Part shown: positions 41,648 to 50,525 of the stretch, piece after piece
Numbering within the stretch: position 1 is the first letter of the stretch
How the letters are laid out: every line of letters begins with the position of its first letter
NCBI RefSeq assembly: GCF_027859255.1
Contig: NZ_JAQHXR010000003.1
Coordinates: 110,541-174,540 of the forward strand
DNA length: 64,000 nt
Origin: Helicobacter ibis
GTDB lineage: Bacteria > Campylobacterota > Campylobacteria > Campylobacterales > Helicobacteraceae
Direction of reading: 5' to 3'
Program-made: the position numbers and the translations under genes
Notes under the pieces: generated by a model
What the model saw: the letters and a program-made list of their open reading frames with translations, nothing else
What the model was told of the DNA's origin: nothing
Database searches by the model: none

Positions 41648-42343
41648 ATGAAAAAAATTATCCAAGAAATCGAAAGCGGACTTATAACTTCTAATAGACT
41701 TGTTAATAAAGCAACATATGAGCTCCAGCAATATAATAACGAACTTGAAGCATTAAAAAAGTTGCAAATAGCTGCACAAAACTATGAAAATAAAAAATTT
41801 ATACAAAGTAAAAAGATCATTAATGGAGAAGAACAACAATGTATGTTAGCCTTAAAAGAACTACTGCCAGATAAAGATATTTTTACTCAAATATCAGTTT
41901 CAGCTCTAATTAATATACCAAACGAGTTTAAGGACGAATATGCTGGGCTTCGTCAATATTATGATAAGCTTTATGTTGATTTTGTTGTGTGTGATTATTA
42001 CAAACCAAGAGTGATTGTTGAATATCAAGGTAGCGGACATTATGGCAATGAATATGTGCAAGACAACATAAAAAGAGGTGTTGAGTTGAGAGATTTTATT
42101 AAAAAGTGCATATTTGAAATGGCAAAAATTCCACTTTTAGTTGTTGATATAAATGATTTTACAAAAGATCAAGCATTTAAAGTCACTATGGATAGTTTTA
42201 CAAAATTAAGTCAAAATAAAAATAGTAAAGAACCAGCTTACAATGAATATAGAAAGGTCGCAACAGACTATTATATGGAATTGAAAGTAAATATAAAAAA
42301 GTATTTGGAAGCTGAGTTGCATAGATTAAATATAATAAACTAA
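41648..42343 (+). CDS. DUF2726-type protein with a PD-(D/E)XK-like core
   Basis: A 231-residue protein. After a coiled-coil N-terminus (~20-55), the core holds EEQQCMLALKELLP (Glu61/62), LYVDFVVCDYYKPRVIVEYQGSGH (Asp111, Glu125, Gln127) and MAKIPLLVVDI. A Glu, then Asp, then E-x-Q on adjacent strands is the layout of the DUF2726 family of restriction-endonuclease-fold proteins. Nuclease activity and target are not shown. It stands alone between fusA and a convergent tRNA-Asn, without a partner methylase or helicase, and may be accessory. Confidence 0.65.
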   Translation: MKKIIQEIESGLITSNRLVNKATYELQQYNNELEALKKLQIAAQNYENKKFIQSKKIINGEEQQCMLALKELLPDKDIFTQISVSALINIPNEFKDEYAGLRQYYDKLYVDFVVCDYYKPRVIVEYQGSGHYGNEYVQDNIKRGVELRDFIKKCIFEMAKIPLLVVDINDFTKDQAFKVTMDSFTKLSQNKNSKEPAYNEYRKVATDYYMELKVNIKKYLEAELHRLNIIN

Positions 42344-42402
42344 GCAGTATCGATTGGCTTTAATTTATAAGTAAAAGTATTGAGATTGATTTAATGGATT
42401 AG

Positions 42403-42477
42403 TGGCTCCGGATGTAGGATTCGAACCTACGACCAAGCGGTTAACAGCCGCCTACTCTACCGCTGAGCTAATCCGGA
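42403..42477 (-). tRNA. tRNA-Asn (anticodon GUU)
   Basis: A 75-base tRNA on the minus strand. The acceptor TCCGGAT/ATCCGGA with G discriminator and encoded CCA is seen at both ends, and the anticodon loop CTGTTAA gives GTT. It faces the DUF2726 gene. It lies in the 316-base gap before yebC, which otherwise holds only the yebC promoter region. Confidence 0.97.
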
Positions 42478-42550
42478 ATGTAAAAAAGAAATGAGATTAT
42501 AGTAAAAAAATAATTTTGTGTCAAGAAAATAGTATGTTTGTTGTTTTAGC

Positions 42551-42580
42551 TTGAAAAAAGTGTGCCTACAAAGCTATAAT
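42551..42580 (+). promoter_or_regulatory. Predicted sigma-70 promoter for the yebC operon
   Basis: TTGAAA (42551-42556), 18 bases, TATAAT (42575-42580). Transcription would start near 42587, leaving a leader of about 70 AT-rich bases before the yebC ATG. Confidence 0.65.
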
Positions 42581-42598
42581 GCTATATTGTGTTAATAA

Positions 42599-42631
42599 TA
42601 TGTTTATATTATTATATTATGTTTATATTAT
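42599..42631 (+). repeat. AT-rich direct repeat in the yebC leader
   Basis: The 14-mer TATGTTTATATTAT occurs at 42599-42612 and again at 42618-42631, a period of 19 bases. It lies in the leader between the predicted promoter and yebC. Confidence 0.7.
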
Positions 42632-42659
42632 CGTTATATTACATTATTAAGGTTTTATT

Positions 42660-43373
42660 ATGGGAAGAGCGTTTGAGTATCGTAGAGCAAGCAAGGAGAA
42701 GCGTTGGGATAAAATGTCTAAGCTATTTCCAAAATTAGGCAAGGCAATTAGCATTGCAGTAAAAGAAGGAGGAAGTGGCGATCCTGATATGAACTCTAAA
42801 TTAAGAAGTGCGATTTTAGCAGCAAAGGCACAAAATATGCCAAAGGATAATATAGAAGCTGCAATTAAAAGAGCATTGGGTAAAGATGGAATTACTATTA
42901 CAGAAGTAAATTATGAGATAAAAGCCCCTCATGGTGCATTATTTTTTGTGGAATGTGCTACTGATAATTCAACTAGGACGGTAGCGAATCTAAAAAGTTA
43001 TGTAAATAAATTTGGCGGACAAATGCTTACTAATAATTCTTTGGAGTTTATGTTTTCTAGAAAAGCACATTTTGAAATCAGTAAAGAAAATATAAATGAC
43101 ATTGAAGAGCTAGAGCTAGAGCTTATTGACTTTGGCTTAGAGACTTTAGAAGTTGATGGTGATATAATACACATCTATGGTGATTATACGAGTTTTGGCA
43201 CTTTAGCGACGGCTTTAGAGGAAAAAGGCTTAGATGTAAAGAAGGCTGCTTTAGAGCGTATAGCAAATAATCCAGTTGAGTTTAGTGAGGAGCAATTAGT
43301 TGATATAGAAAAGCTACTTGATAAAATAGAAGAAGATGATGATGTGCAAGTAGTATTTACAAATATAGCTTAA
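42660..43373 (+). CDS. YebC/PmpR family protein
   Basis: A 237-residue YebC-family protein, full length, with the N-terminal [40 protein letters not shown] and [19 protein letters not shown]. The family has been described both as DNA-binding regulators and as translation factors that help ribosomes through proline stretches. First gene of a run continuing to lpxC; 9 bases separate it from the thioredoxin gene. Confidence 0.95.
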   Translation: MGRAFEYRRASKEKRWDKMSKLFPKLGKAISIAVKEGGSGDPDMNSKLRSAILAAKAQNMPKDNIEAAIKRALGKDGITITEVNYEIKAPHGALFFVECATDNSTRTVANLKSYVNKFGGQMLTNNSLEFMFSRKAHFEISKENINDIEELELELIDFGLETLEVDGDIIHIYGDYTSFGTLATALEEKGLDVKKAALERIANNPVEFSEEQLVDIEKLLDKIEEDDDVQVVFTNIA

Positions 43374-43382
43374 GGAGATATT

Positions 43383-43697
43383 ATGGAAAAATTAACAAAA
43401 GAAATCTATGAAGATTCTATTAAAGAAGGCGTTTGTTTGGTTGCTGTGGGTGCTCCTTGGTGTCCTGATTGCAGGAAGATAGAGCCTATTATGAAGATTC
43501 TAGCTAGTGAGTATTCTAATATCAGTTTCTTTCATCTTGGTGCTGATGAAGAGGAAGAGTTAAAAGACAAGCTAGGCGTTAGAAGAATCCCTACTTTGAT
43601 TTTTTATAAAAATGGTGTGGAGGTTGGTGAAAGAGTTGTTGAACCAGATTCTAAGGACAAAATAGAAAACGCAATTAAAGTAGCATTAGAAGCATAA
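43383..43697 (+). CDS. Thioredoxin-family protein
   Basis: A 104-residue thioredoxin fold with the active site WCPDC (Trp26, Cys27, Cys30) and the cis-Pro segment RRIPTLIFYKNG. The active site differs from canonical WCGPC, so it may have a specialised partner. No signal peptide is seen, so it is probably cytoplasmic. Confidence 0.92.
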   Translation: MEKLTKEIYEDSIKEGVCLVAVGAPWCPDCRKIEPIMKILASEYSNISFFHLGADEEEELKDKLGVRRIPTLIFYKNGVEVGERVVEPDSKDKIENAIKVALEA

Positions 43698-43710
43698 CTA
43701 GGAGAATTGC

Positions 43711-45111
43711 ATGCAATACCATAGAAGACAAGGAGGTTTTGTGAAGCTTTTTGGCTTGATATTCGTGCTTGTACTAATTGGTGGCGGTATTTTTATGCTC
43801 TCTTCAGATAGCTTTGAAAAAGAGTCGCCAAAAATATCATACAAAAATCCGACAATATGGAATCTAAAAGATAGCTTTTTTGTTGGTTTTACCGATGATA
43901 GTGGAATTAGGGAGTATAGTATCTCTATAAATGATAATGGAAGTAAAATACCACTAGAGTTAGTTAAAGAAGAGGCTACAAAGTGTGATATACCAGTAAA
44001 TACCAACAATGTGTGTGTAAGCTTCAAAAAGCCTCAACAAGTAAAATCTAGCAATGAATCTTTAGAACTAGAAGTAGTTGCCATAGATAATAGTAAGTGG
44101 AATTTTTTTAGCGGAAACACAACAACAGAGAACATTAAAATAACCATAGATGCTAAAAATCCACAAGTAGCCATTGTGGCTCATTCTTATAAGATAACAC
44201 AAGGCGGAAGTGCTTTGGTTGTATTTCGTGCTGTTGATGATAATTTAGATTCTATACAAATCACAAATGGACAATATATCTTTAAGCCACAACCTTTCTA
44301 TAAAGATGGGTTTTATATATCTTTAGTTGCGTGGGATAAGGGTGAATCTACATTTGATGGCAAGATAGAAGTGAAGGATAAAGCAGGAAATGTAAGCATT
44401 GTTCCTATTAATTTCTATTTACAAAAGAGACAATATAGAGATTCTACAATCCCACTTACAGATAACTTCATTGATGGCAAGATAACCTCATTAACACAAG
44501 AAATAGGAGAGAGGGATATAAGTGAGTTTCCAAATAAAGTATCCCTTTTTAAATATATAAACGAAGAAGTTAGAGATTATAGCTTTAATAGAATCTATGA
44601 AGTTGCAAGTGTATATGATAGAGATAGCATTGTTAGTGATTTTAAAATAAATCCATTTGCACCACTTAAAAATCCAGCCGTTATGGCAAGTTTTGGAGAT
44701 TCTAGGAGCTTTAGCTATCAAGGAGAGATAGTTAGTAGGTCAAATCATATGGGGTTAGATATAGCAAGCATTAAACAGGCGCCTGTAATCTCTAGCAACA
44801 ATGGAGTAGTTAGCTTAAATGAGTTTGTAGGAATCGATGGCAATGCAGTTGTAATTTATCATGGTCTTGGATTATCTACTTTGTATGCACATTTAACTAG
44901 TTCTAATGTAGGTGTTGGAGATGAAGTCTTTAGTGGTGATATTATTGCAAATACTGGTGCTACTGGATTAGCACTTGGAGATCATTTGCATTTTAGTGTT
45001 TTAATTCAAGGATATGAAGCAAGAACCGCAGAGTGGATGGATAAAGATTGGATAAGAGATAATATAACAGATGTAATTTTAGAATCTAAGCAGATTATAG
45101 ATAGGTTGTAG
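43711..45111 (+). CDS. M23 family metallopeptidase, membrane-anchored
   Basis: A 466-residue protein: one N-terminal transmembrane helix (LFGLIFVLVLIGGGIFML), a ~300-residue periplasmic region and an M23 domain with NHMGLDIA (His ~346, Asp ~350) and HLHFSV (His ~425 and ~427) as zinc ligands. It should cut peptidoglycan cross-links; its order before minC and lpxC matches the HP1054-HP1053-HP1052 order in H. pylori. Two starts are possible: ATG at 43711 (AGGAG site) or GTG at 43741 (perfect GGAGG); I list the longer. Confidence 0.88.
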   Translation: MQYHRRQGGFVKLFGLIFVLVLIGGGIFMLSSDSFEKESPKISYKNPTIWNLKDSFFVGFTDDSGIREYSISINDNGSKIPLELVKEEATKCDIPVNTNNVCVSFKKPQQVKSSNESLELEVVAIDNSKWNFFSGNTTTENIKITIDAKNPQVAIVAHSYKITQGGSALVVFRAVDDNLDSIQITNGQYIFKPQPFYKDGFYISLVAWDKGESTFDGKIEVKDKAGNVSIVPINFYLQKRQYRDSTIPLTDNFIDGKITSLTQEIGERDISEFPNKVSLFKYINEEVRDYSFNRIYEVASVYDRDSIVSDFKINPFAPLKNPAVMASFGDSRSFSYQGEIVSRSNHMGLDIASIKQAPVISSNNGVVSLNEFVGIDGNAVVIYHGLGLSTLYAHLTSSNVGVGDEVFSGDIIANTGATGLALGDHLHFSVLIQGYEARTAEWMDKDWIRDNITDVILESKQIIDRL

Positions 45112-45112
45112 T

Positions 45113-45667
45113 GTGGTAAATGTCAGACAGAAAAGTTTAAGAGCATTTATATTTACTAGGAGCGATGATGATGAGGTTATTGCGTATTTGCGTAAAAATT
45201 CAATTTTATTGTCTGATTTTATTTTGATTTTTTCTTATGAAGTTGGAGATAATGTCCTTGAATGCTTAAAAGAGCTAAAGTTAAATTTTGTCCAAGAAAG
45301 CGATAATTGTCTTCATGTTGCAAAAGAAGCTAAAAACAAAGAAGAAGAAAAACAAGAAACCAATGATATTCCAAAAACTTTAGTATTGCACAGAAATGTA
45401 AGAAGTGGAGAGGAGATAATATCAAATAGCGATATTACTATTTTTGGTAATGTTAATAGTGGTGCTATTGTGCAGAGTATGGGTAATATACAGATTTTTG
45501 GCGAAATTAATGGAAATATATTCTGTGATGGTAGCTATATAATAGCAGGTACAGTTAAAGAAGGTAATTTATTGTTAAATGGCACTATTATAGATAGGGA
45601 TAGTTTAATGCCTGATATGAAGAAAATATATAAAGTTGATAATGAAATTAAAATTGAAAGGTTATAG
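45113..45667 (+). CDS. minC: Septum site-determining protein MinC
   Basis: A 184-residue MinC. The C-terminal part (~90-184) is the MinC beta-helix: VLHRNVRSGEEIISNSDITI, then GNVNSGAIVQSMGNIQIFGEINGNIFCDG. It inhibits FtsZ polymers away from mid-cell with MinD. It starts with GTG right after the M23 gene and ends on the base before lpxC. MinD and MinE are not in the window. Confidence 0.93.
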   Translation: MVNVRQKSLRAFIFTRSDDDEVIAYLRKNSILLSDFILIFSYEVGDNVLECLKELKLNFVQESDNCLHVAKEAKNKEEEKQETNDIPKTLVLHRNVRSGEEIISNSDITIFGNVNSGAIVQSMGNIQIFGEINGNIFCDGSYIIAGTVKEGNLLLNGTIIDRDSLMPDMKKIYKVDNEIKIERL

Positions 45668-46558
45668 ATGAGAGAGCAGACAATTAAAAAATCAGTGGAA
45701 TTAGTTGGTATAGGTTTGCATAAAGGTGTGCCAGTTACAATGAAGCTAGAGCCATTACCTACTGGAAGTGGGATACATTTTTTTAGAAGCGATGTTGGAG
45801 TAAATATAGAGCTAAAGCCAGATAATGTAGTAGATACTACAATGGCAACCGTGATTGCTAAAGATTCTCATAAAGTCTCTACCATTGAGCATTTACTATC
45901 AGCTGTATATGCATATGGTATAGATAATCTAAGAATCGTGCTTGATAATGAAGAAGTGCCAATTATGGACGGAAGTAGCATAGGGTATTGTATGTTGCTT
46001 GAAGAAGCTGGAATTATAGAACAAGATAGCACAAAAAAGATTCTAAAAGTAAAATCTCCTATTGAGATAAAAGATGGAGATAAATTCGTAAGGTTAGAGC
46101 CAAGCGATGAATGTGTATTTGACTTTTCCATACATTTTCCACACCCTGCAATTGGGACTCAAAAATACAAATTTGAATTTAGCACCAAAAATTATAAAGA
46201 AGAAATCGCAAGAGCTAGGACTTTTGGATTCTTATCAGAAGTGCAATATATGCGTAGTATAGGCTTAGCACTTGGTGGTTCTTTGGATAATGCCATAGTG
46301 CTAGATGATACTACTATTTTAAATAAAGAGGGACTTAGATATAAAGAAGAGTTTGTAAGACATAAAATACTTGATGCAATAGGAGATATGTCTTTGCTTG
46401 GCATGCCATTGCTTGGTGCGTATATATCGTATGCTGGAAGTCATAAACTAAATCATTTGCTAACTAAAAAACTGCTTGAAGAAGAAGCTTATGAAATAGT
46501 GGAAATACCACAAGAATACAAGCTTTATGATTATGAATTAGCAAAAGAAAATGCATAA
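45668..46558 (+). CDS. lpxC: UDP-3-O-acyl-N-acetylglucosamine deacetylase
   Basis: A 296-residue LpxC. Signatures: [19 protein letters not shown] at the start, the zinc His in [29 protein letters not shown] segment [14 protein letters not shown], and [13 protein letters not shown] with the other ligands. It commits UDP-acyl-GlcNAc to lipid A synthesis and is zinc-dependent. It begins straight after minC and overlaps tsaB by 8 bases. Confidence 0.97.
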   Translation: MREQTIKKSVELVGIGLHKGVPVTMKLEPLPTGSGIHFFRSDVGVNIELKPDNVVDTTMATVIAKDSHKVSTIEHLLSAVYAYGIDNLRIVLDNEEVPIMDGSSIGYCMLLEEAGIIEQDSTKKILKVKSPIEIKDGDKFVRLEPSDECVFDFSIHFPHPAIGTQKYKFEFSTKNYKEEIARARTFGFLSEVQYMRSIGLALGGSLDNAIVLDDTTILNKEGLRYKEEFVRHKILDAIGDMSLLGMPLLGAYISYAGSHKLNHLLTKKLLEEEAYEIVEIPQEYKLYDYELAKENA

Positions 46559-47003
46559 AATATTATTAATCCCAACAAGCGTGCCACCTCTTATTGGGAT
46601 ATATAAAGATAATAAGCTGATTTCATCTCATGTGCTAGAATCTAAGCTTTCAGATTCGTTAGTGTCTTTTTTTTGTGATTTAAAAAAGAAAAGAATAGCC
46701 TTTGATGAGTTGTTTTATGTAAATGGCCCAGGTAGCTATATGGCATTGAAGCTTACATATATTTTTGCTCAAACATTGCATATATCAAACAATGTAAAGT
46801 TACATGCGACTAATGGATTTTATTTTAATAATAACACCCCTATTAAAGCATATGGAGATTGTTATTTTGCATATGAGAATGGGCAGATAAAGTTAATAAA
46901 ATCAAATGAGAATATATGTTCGAATTATGCTTTGCCTAGTGTTTTAGATGAGAGCATTTTTGGTGGTGATTTAGAGCCATTATATATACTTCCAGCAGTA
47001 TAA
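46551..47003 (+). CDS. TsaB-like protein (t6A tRNA modification), reduced
   Basis: A 150-residue protein with the ASKHA-type start [19 protein letters not shown] and [13 protein letters not shown], comparable to the GPGSFTGLR motif of TsaB. TsaB supports TsaD in making N6-threonylcarbamoyladenosine at A37 of ANN-decoding tRNAs. It is much shorter than the ~230 residues of E. coli TsaB and lacks the C-terminal half, as is usual for the gene after lpxC in Helicobacter. Confidence 0.7.
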   Translation: MHKILLIPTSVPPLIGIYKDNKLISSHVLESKLSDSLVSFFCDLKKKRIAFDELFYVNGPGSYMALKLTYIFAQTLHISNNVKLHATNGFYFNNNTPIKAYGDCYFAYENGQIKLIKSNENICSNYALPSVLDESIFGGDLEPLYILPAV

Positions 47004-47012
47004 GGGGCGTGT

Positions 47013-48725
47013 ATGCAGAATATGAAACATGTTTTAGAGTTTTTAAACACAAAAAATATAGAAAAAACAAAAATTTTTGCTTCTTTGCAATGTGCAAAAG
47101 ATGAAGCACTAATATTACAATATATGTTAAATTCGTTTTTGCATGGCAATACAGAGGGGACTGCTTTAGAGATTTTGCGTGGTTTGTATGGTCTTGAAAA
47201 TCCACTTTCTATACTAAATCTAATGGTGCAATTTAAAAATCTAATGAATCTAGGCTGGATAAGAACTATGGGTGGAGAGCTAACATTGCTAGAGCTTATA
47301 AATTCCCCATTCTATCTAAGTAGTGATTTTTTTAGGGTTTTGGAGAATCTAAACAATAGTGCAAAGACAGAAAAAATATCTTCATATGTCGATGATTTGG
47401 ATTATTTAAAGGATCAATTCTGTGTCGTGGATATTTTGCATGATATTTTTATGCTTAAAAAATACAATAAAAATTCACCCTTGCTAACTCAAAATATAAA
47501 AAAGCTAACTTCATTAGAATCAAGAATTAAAAAAAGACTAGCTTTGACAAAAGACAAGCCAAGCATTGAAGTAATATTTGATGATTATAATTTAGATAGA
47601 AATGAAAAGATGATATTTTTAGTTATTCTAAAAGAAGAGTATGCTCCTATTGATAGTGAGAGGAGAGATCTAAATTATCTTATAAATATAATTAGCAAGA
47701 ATAATGATGAAAAAATAAAAAATAGATATTTGCTAGATGATGATAGTAGGCTAATATATGGTGGGTTAATAGAGAGTGATGTTATGTTTGGTGGGAATCG
47801 TAGTTTTTATATAGCAGATAATATTCTAAGGCAAATAATAAATCAATCCACAAAATGCAAAACAAGAAAAAAAATAAGTGTGCAAAACTTATTAGAAGAC
47901 CATGAAATATTCGAGTTTGTAAAGCCAAAGCATACACTTGATGAAGTTATATTAAATAAAGATACTAGAAAGTTGTTAGATTCTGTATTGCAACAAATGG
48001 ATACAAAAGTTCTTGCTAATCTTAAAGAATGGGGCATAAAGGATAAAAATAAAGATATAGAATCTAAAATAATTTTCTATGGTGTTGCAGGAACTGGGAA
48101 GACAATGACTGCTTTAGCATTAGCAAAATCGCTAAAAAAAGAAGTGCTAAGCTTTGATTGTTCTAAGATATTATCGATGTATGTTGGCGAGAGTGAGAAA
48201 AATGTCAGAAGAATCTTTGATTCATATTATGAAATAAGAAATAAAACCAAGCAAACACCAATATTGCTACTAGATGAAGCAGATCAGTTTTTAAGCACAA
48301 GGAGTCTCTATACAAGTGGTGCTGATAAAATGCACAACCAAATGCAAAATATATTTTTAGAACAAATAGAAAAATTTGATGGAATCCTAATAGCTACCAC
48401 AAATCTCTTAGAGACAATAGATAGTGCATTTTCTAGGAGATTCAATTATAAAATCGAGTTTAAAAAGCCAAGCTTAAGTGAGAGAAAATTGCTATGGGAG
48501 AAAATGCTTCCAAAAAATGCACCTTATGAAAAAGACTTTAGCATAGATTCTTTGTGTGAGTTTTCTCTAACTGGTGGTCAGATATTTATAATAATAAAAA
48601 ATGTAGCATTGCTTGTAGCTACGATGAAGAATCCGCTATTTACAACACAAGTTTTTATTAATGAGATAAAAAGAGAGCTTTCATCAAACTTTGATGGTGC
48701 TAGGGAAGTTGGGTTTAATACATAA
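47013..48725 (+). CDS. AAA+ ATPase of unknown function
   Basis: A 570-residue protein. Residues 1-~330 are a helical N-terminal region with no motif I recognise. The AAA+ module has Walker A GVAGTGKT (~355-362), Walker B ILLLDEAD (~413-420), sensor-1 IATTN and the arginine-finger segment SRRFNYKIEF. The mix resembles FtsH/CDC48-type ATPases that act on protein substrates, but no protease domain follows. Last gene of the yebC-lpxC run, 9 bases after tsaB. Function is unknown. Confidence 0.82.
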   Translation: MQNMKHVLEFLNTKNIEKTKIFASLQCAKDEALILQYMLNSFLHGNTEGTALEILRGLYGLENPLSILNLMVQFKNLMNLGWIRTMGGELTLLELINSPFYLSSDFFRVLENLNNSAKTEKISSYVDDLDYLKDQFCVVDILHDIFMLKKYNKNSPLLTQNIKKLTSLESRIKKRLALTKDKPSIEVIFDDYNLDRNEKMIFLVILKEEYAPIDSERRDLNYLINIISKNNDEKIKNRYLLDDDSRLIYGGLIESDVMFGGNRSFYIADNILRQIINQSTKCKTRKKISVQNLLEDHEIFEFVKPKHTLDEVILNKDTRKLLDSVLQQMDTKVLANLKEWGIKDKNKDIESKIIFYGVAGTGKTMTALALAKSLKKEVLSFDCSKILSMYVGESEKNVRRIFDSYYEIRNKTKQTPILLLDEADQFLSTRSLYTSGADKMHNQMQNIFLEQIEKFDGILIATTNLLETIDSAFSRRFNYKIEFKKPSLSERKLLWEKMLPKNAPYEKDFSIDSLCEFSLTGGQIFIIIKNVALLVATMKNPLFTTQVFINEIKRELSSNFDGAREVGFNT

Positions 48726-48790
48726 AATATTTTATTTTTTTATATTTTTTGATAAAGTTAGGCTTTTATTTAGTGTTTTAGGGATTTATT

Positions 48791-50116
48791 ATGACTAGAT
48801 TTTCAAAAGCCGGATTTATCTTAGCAACTGCAGGTAGCGCCATAGGACTTGGTGGAATTTGGAAATTTCCATACCTAGTTGGTCAAAATGGTGGAGCTGC
48901 TTTTGTTATCGTGTTTATTTTGGCATTTATATTATTTGGGCTTAGTATTTTTGTGATTGAAATGCTATTTGGCAGAGAGAGCGAGCAAAATAGTATAAGC
49001 ACTTTTGAGACTTTAGCGCCAAATAATATGAAGTTTTTAAAATATGGTGGCCTGATGGTTATTTCTGGTTTGCTTATTTTTTCTTTTTATGTGGTTGTGC
49101 TTGGTTGGTTGTTTCATTATTTGTTTTTATCGGTTATTGGTATGCCAAAGACACTACAAGAAGCACAAGAGGTATGGGGAGAGTTTGTAAGTGGTAGCAT
49201 AGGTTATCAGATGTTTTGGCATTTATTGGTTGTAGCACTTTGTGCATATGTACTAAATAAGGGCGTGAAGGCTGGAATCGAGAAATTAAATTTAATTTTA
49301 ATGCCTTTATTGTTTATTATTTTTGCTGGTTTATTGGTATATTCTGTAATGCAAGATTCATTTATTGAATCTTTTAAGTTCTTATTTAGCCCTGATTTTA
49401 GTAAGCTTAACTCGCAAGTTGTAGTTGAGGCAATAGGACAAGCATTCTTTGCGCTATCGCTTGGTGTTGGTGTGATTCTTACATATTCAAACTCTCTTCC
49501 AAAGCATGGTAACTTTGTTAGATTTGCTGTTATTGTTGCGGTGCTTAATTTTCTATTTTGTCTTGTAGCAGGGCTTGTGGTATTTACATTTATATTTGGG
49601 CATGGTGCAGAACCATCTGGTGGTCCGGGCTTAGTGTTTGTATCTCTTCCGCTGATATTTGCAAACATGGGAGTTAGTGGTCAAATTATTGCGTTTTTGT
49701 TTTTTATTGCATTAATTTTTGCAGGAATTACATCTGCAGTATCCATGCTTGAACCACTTAATTCGTGCCTTATTGAAAGATTAAAATACACTAGAAAAAG
49801 AGCAAACTTAACTAGTATTAGCATTGCATATATTCTTGGACTTGTGGTTTTATTTAGCAACACAGAATCTTATGGGGGCTATTTGACATTTTTTGATAAG
49901 AACTTCTTTGGTTGGTTAGATTATATTACTTCATCATTTATGTTGCCTCTAGCTGGTGTTTTTATGTGTATTTATATGGGGTTTATACTACCAAAGGAGA
50001 AAGTATATGCTATGAGCGAGGGACACTTGAGAGGTATTTACTTTAAAACTTGGTATTTTACTATTAGATTTATTGCACCAATAGGTATATTATCGGCCAT
50101 GATTAGCCTTATATAA
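48791..50116 (+). CDS. Neurotransmitter:sodium symporter family transporter
   Basis: A 441-residue NSS (SNF) transporter with about eleven or twelve membrane helices. TM1 has the family signature GSAIGLGGIWKFPYLVGQNGGAAF, with the unwound part that binds Na+ and substrate. It probably imports an amino acid with sodium; the substrate cannot be read out. It follows a 65-base AT-rich gap and is convergent with the small secreted-protein gene. Confidence 0.94.
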   Translation: MTRFSKAGFILATAGSAIGLGGIWKFPYLVGQNGGAAFVIVFILAFILFGLSIFVIEMLFGRESEQNSISTFETLAPNNMKFLKYGGLMVISGLLIFSFYVVVLGWLFHYLFLSVIGMPKTLQEAQEVWGEFVSGSIGYQMFWHLLVVALCAYVLNKGVKAGIEKLNLILMPLLFIIFAGLLVYSVMQDSFIESFKFLFSPDFSKLNSQVVVEAIGQAFFALSLGVGVILTYSNSLPKHGNFVRFAVIVAVLNFLFCLVAGLVVFTFIFGHGAEPSGGPGLVFVSLPLIFANMGVSGQIIAFLFFIALIFAGITSAVSMLEPLNSCLIERLKYTRKRANLTSISIAYILGLVVLFSNTESYGGYLTFFDKNFFGWLDYITSSFMLPLAGVFMCIYMGFILPKEKVYAMSEGHLRGIYFKTWYFTIRFIAPIGILSAMISLI

Positions 50117-50118
50117 AG

Positions 50119-50451
50119 CTATTGGTTTTCAAAAATACTGCCTTGGATACTTCTTTGAAGTTCTTGGGCTTTCTTTATTAGATCTTCTTGTTCTTTTTTG
50201 GCTTTATCTGCTGAATCTTGTGTGGTTTTTGTTGTTTGTGTGTTTGGTTTGGAATCTTTTTTTGCGTTATCTATTACTCCCATTTTTACGAATGTATCTT
50301 CATAGTTTTTTCCTCCGTTTTTCTTTCTTATATATACTTGTCCACTTGCTTGGTCATATAAATATGTATCGTCCATATCGCTAAACATAACCCAAGGTTG
50401 TGCATAAAGACTAAAAGAAAGGCAAAATAATAATGATACAAGTTTTAACAT
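50119..50451 (-). CDS. Small secreted/periplasmic protein of unknown function
   Basis: A 110-residue protein with a clear Sec signal peptide (MLKLVSLLFCLSFSLYAQ, cleavage near residue 18). The mature part begins PWVMFSDMDDTYLYDQASGQVYIRKKNGGKNYEDTF, then a charged Lys/Gln/Thr-rich helical tail. Nothing identifies the family. It lies between and opposite to the NSS transporter and uvrB, with its start 75 bases before uvrB. Confidence 0.78.
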   Translation of the reverse strand: MLKLVSLLFCLSFSLYAQPWVMFSDMDDTYLYDQASGQVYIRKKNGGKNYEDTFVKMGVIDNAKKDSKPNTQTTKTTQDSADKAKKEQEDLIKKAQELQRSIQGSIFENQ

Positions 50452-50525
50452 GACTTCTCCTAAGGTTAGTAAAAATGCTGTGATATAATTATAGCTTTTT
50501 GCAATTTTATTTTATAGGCATGTGT

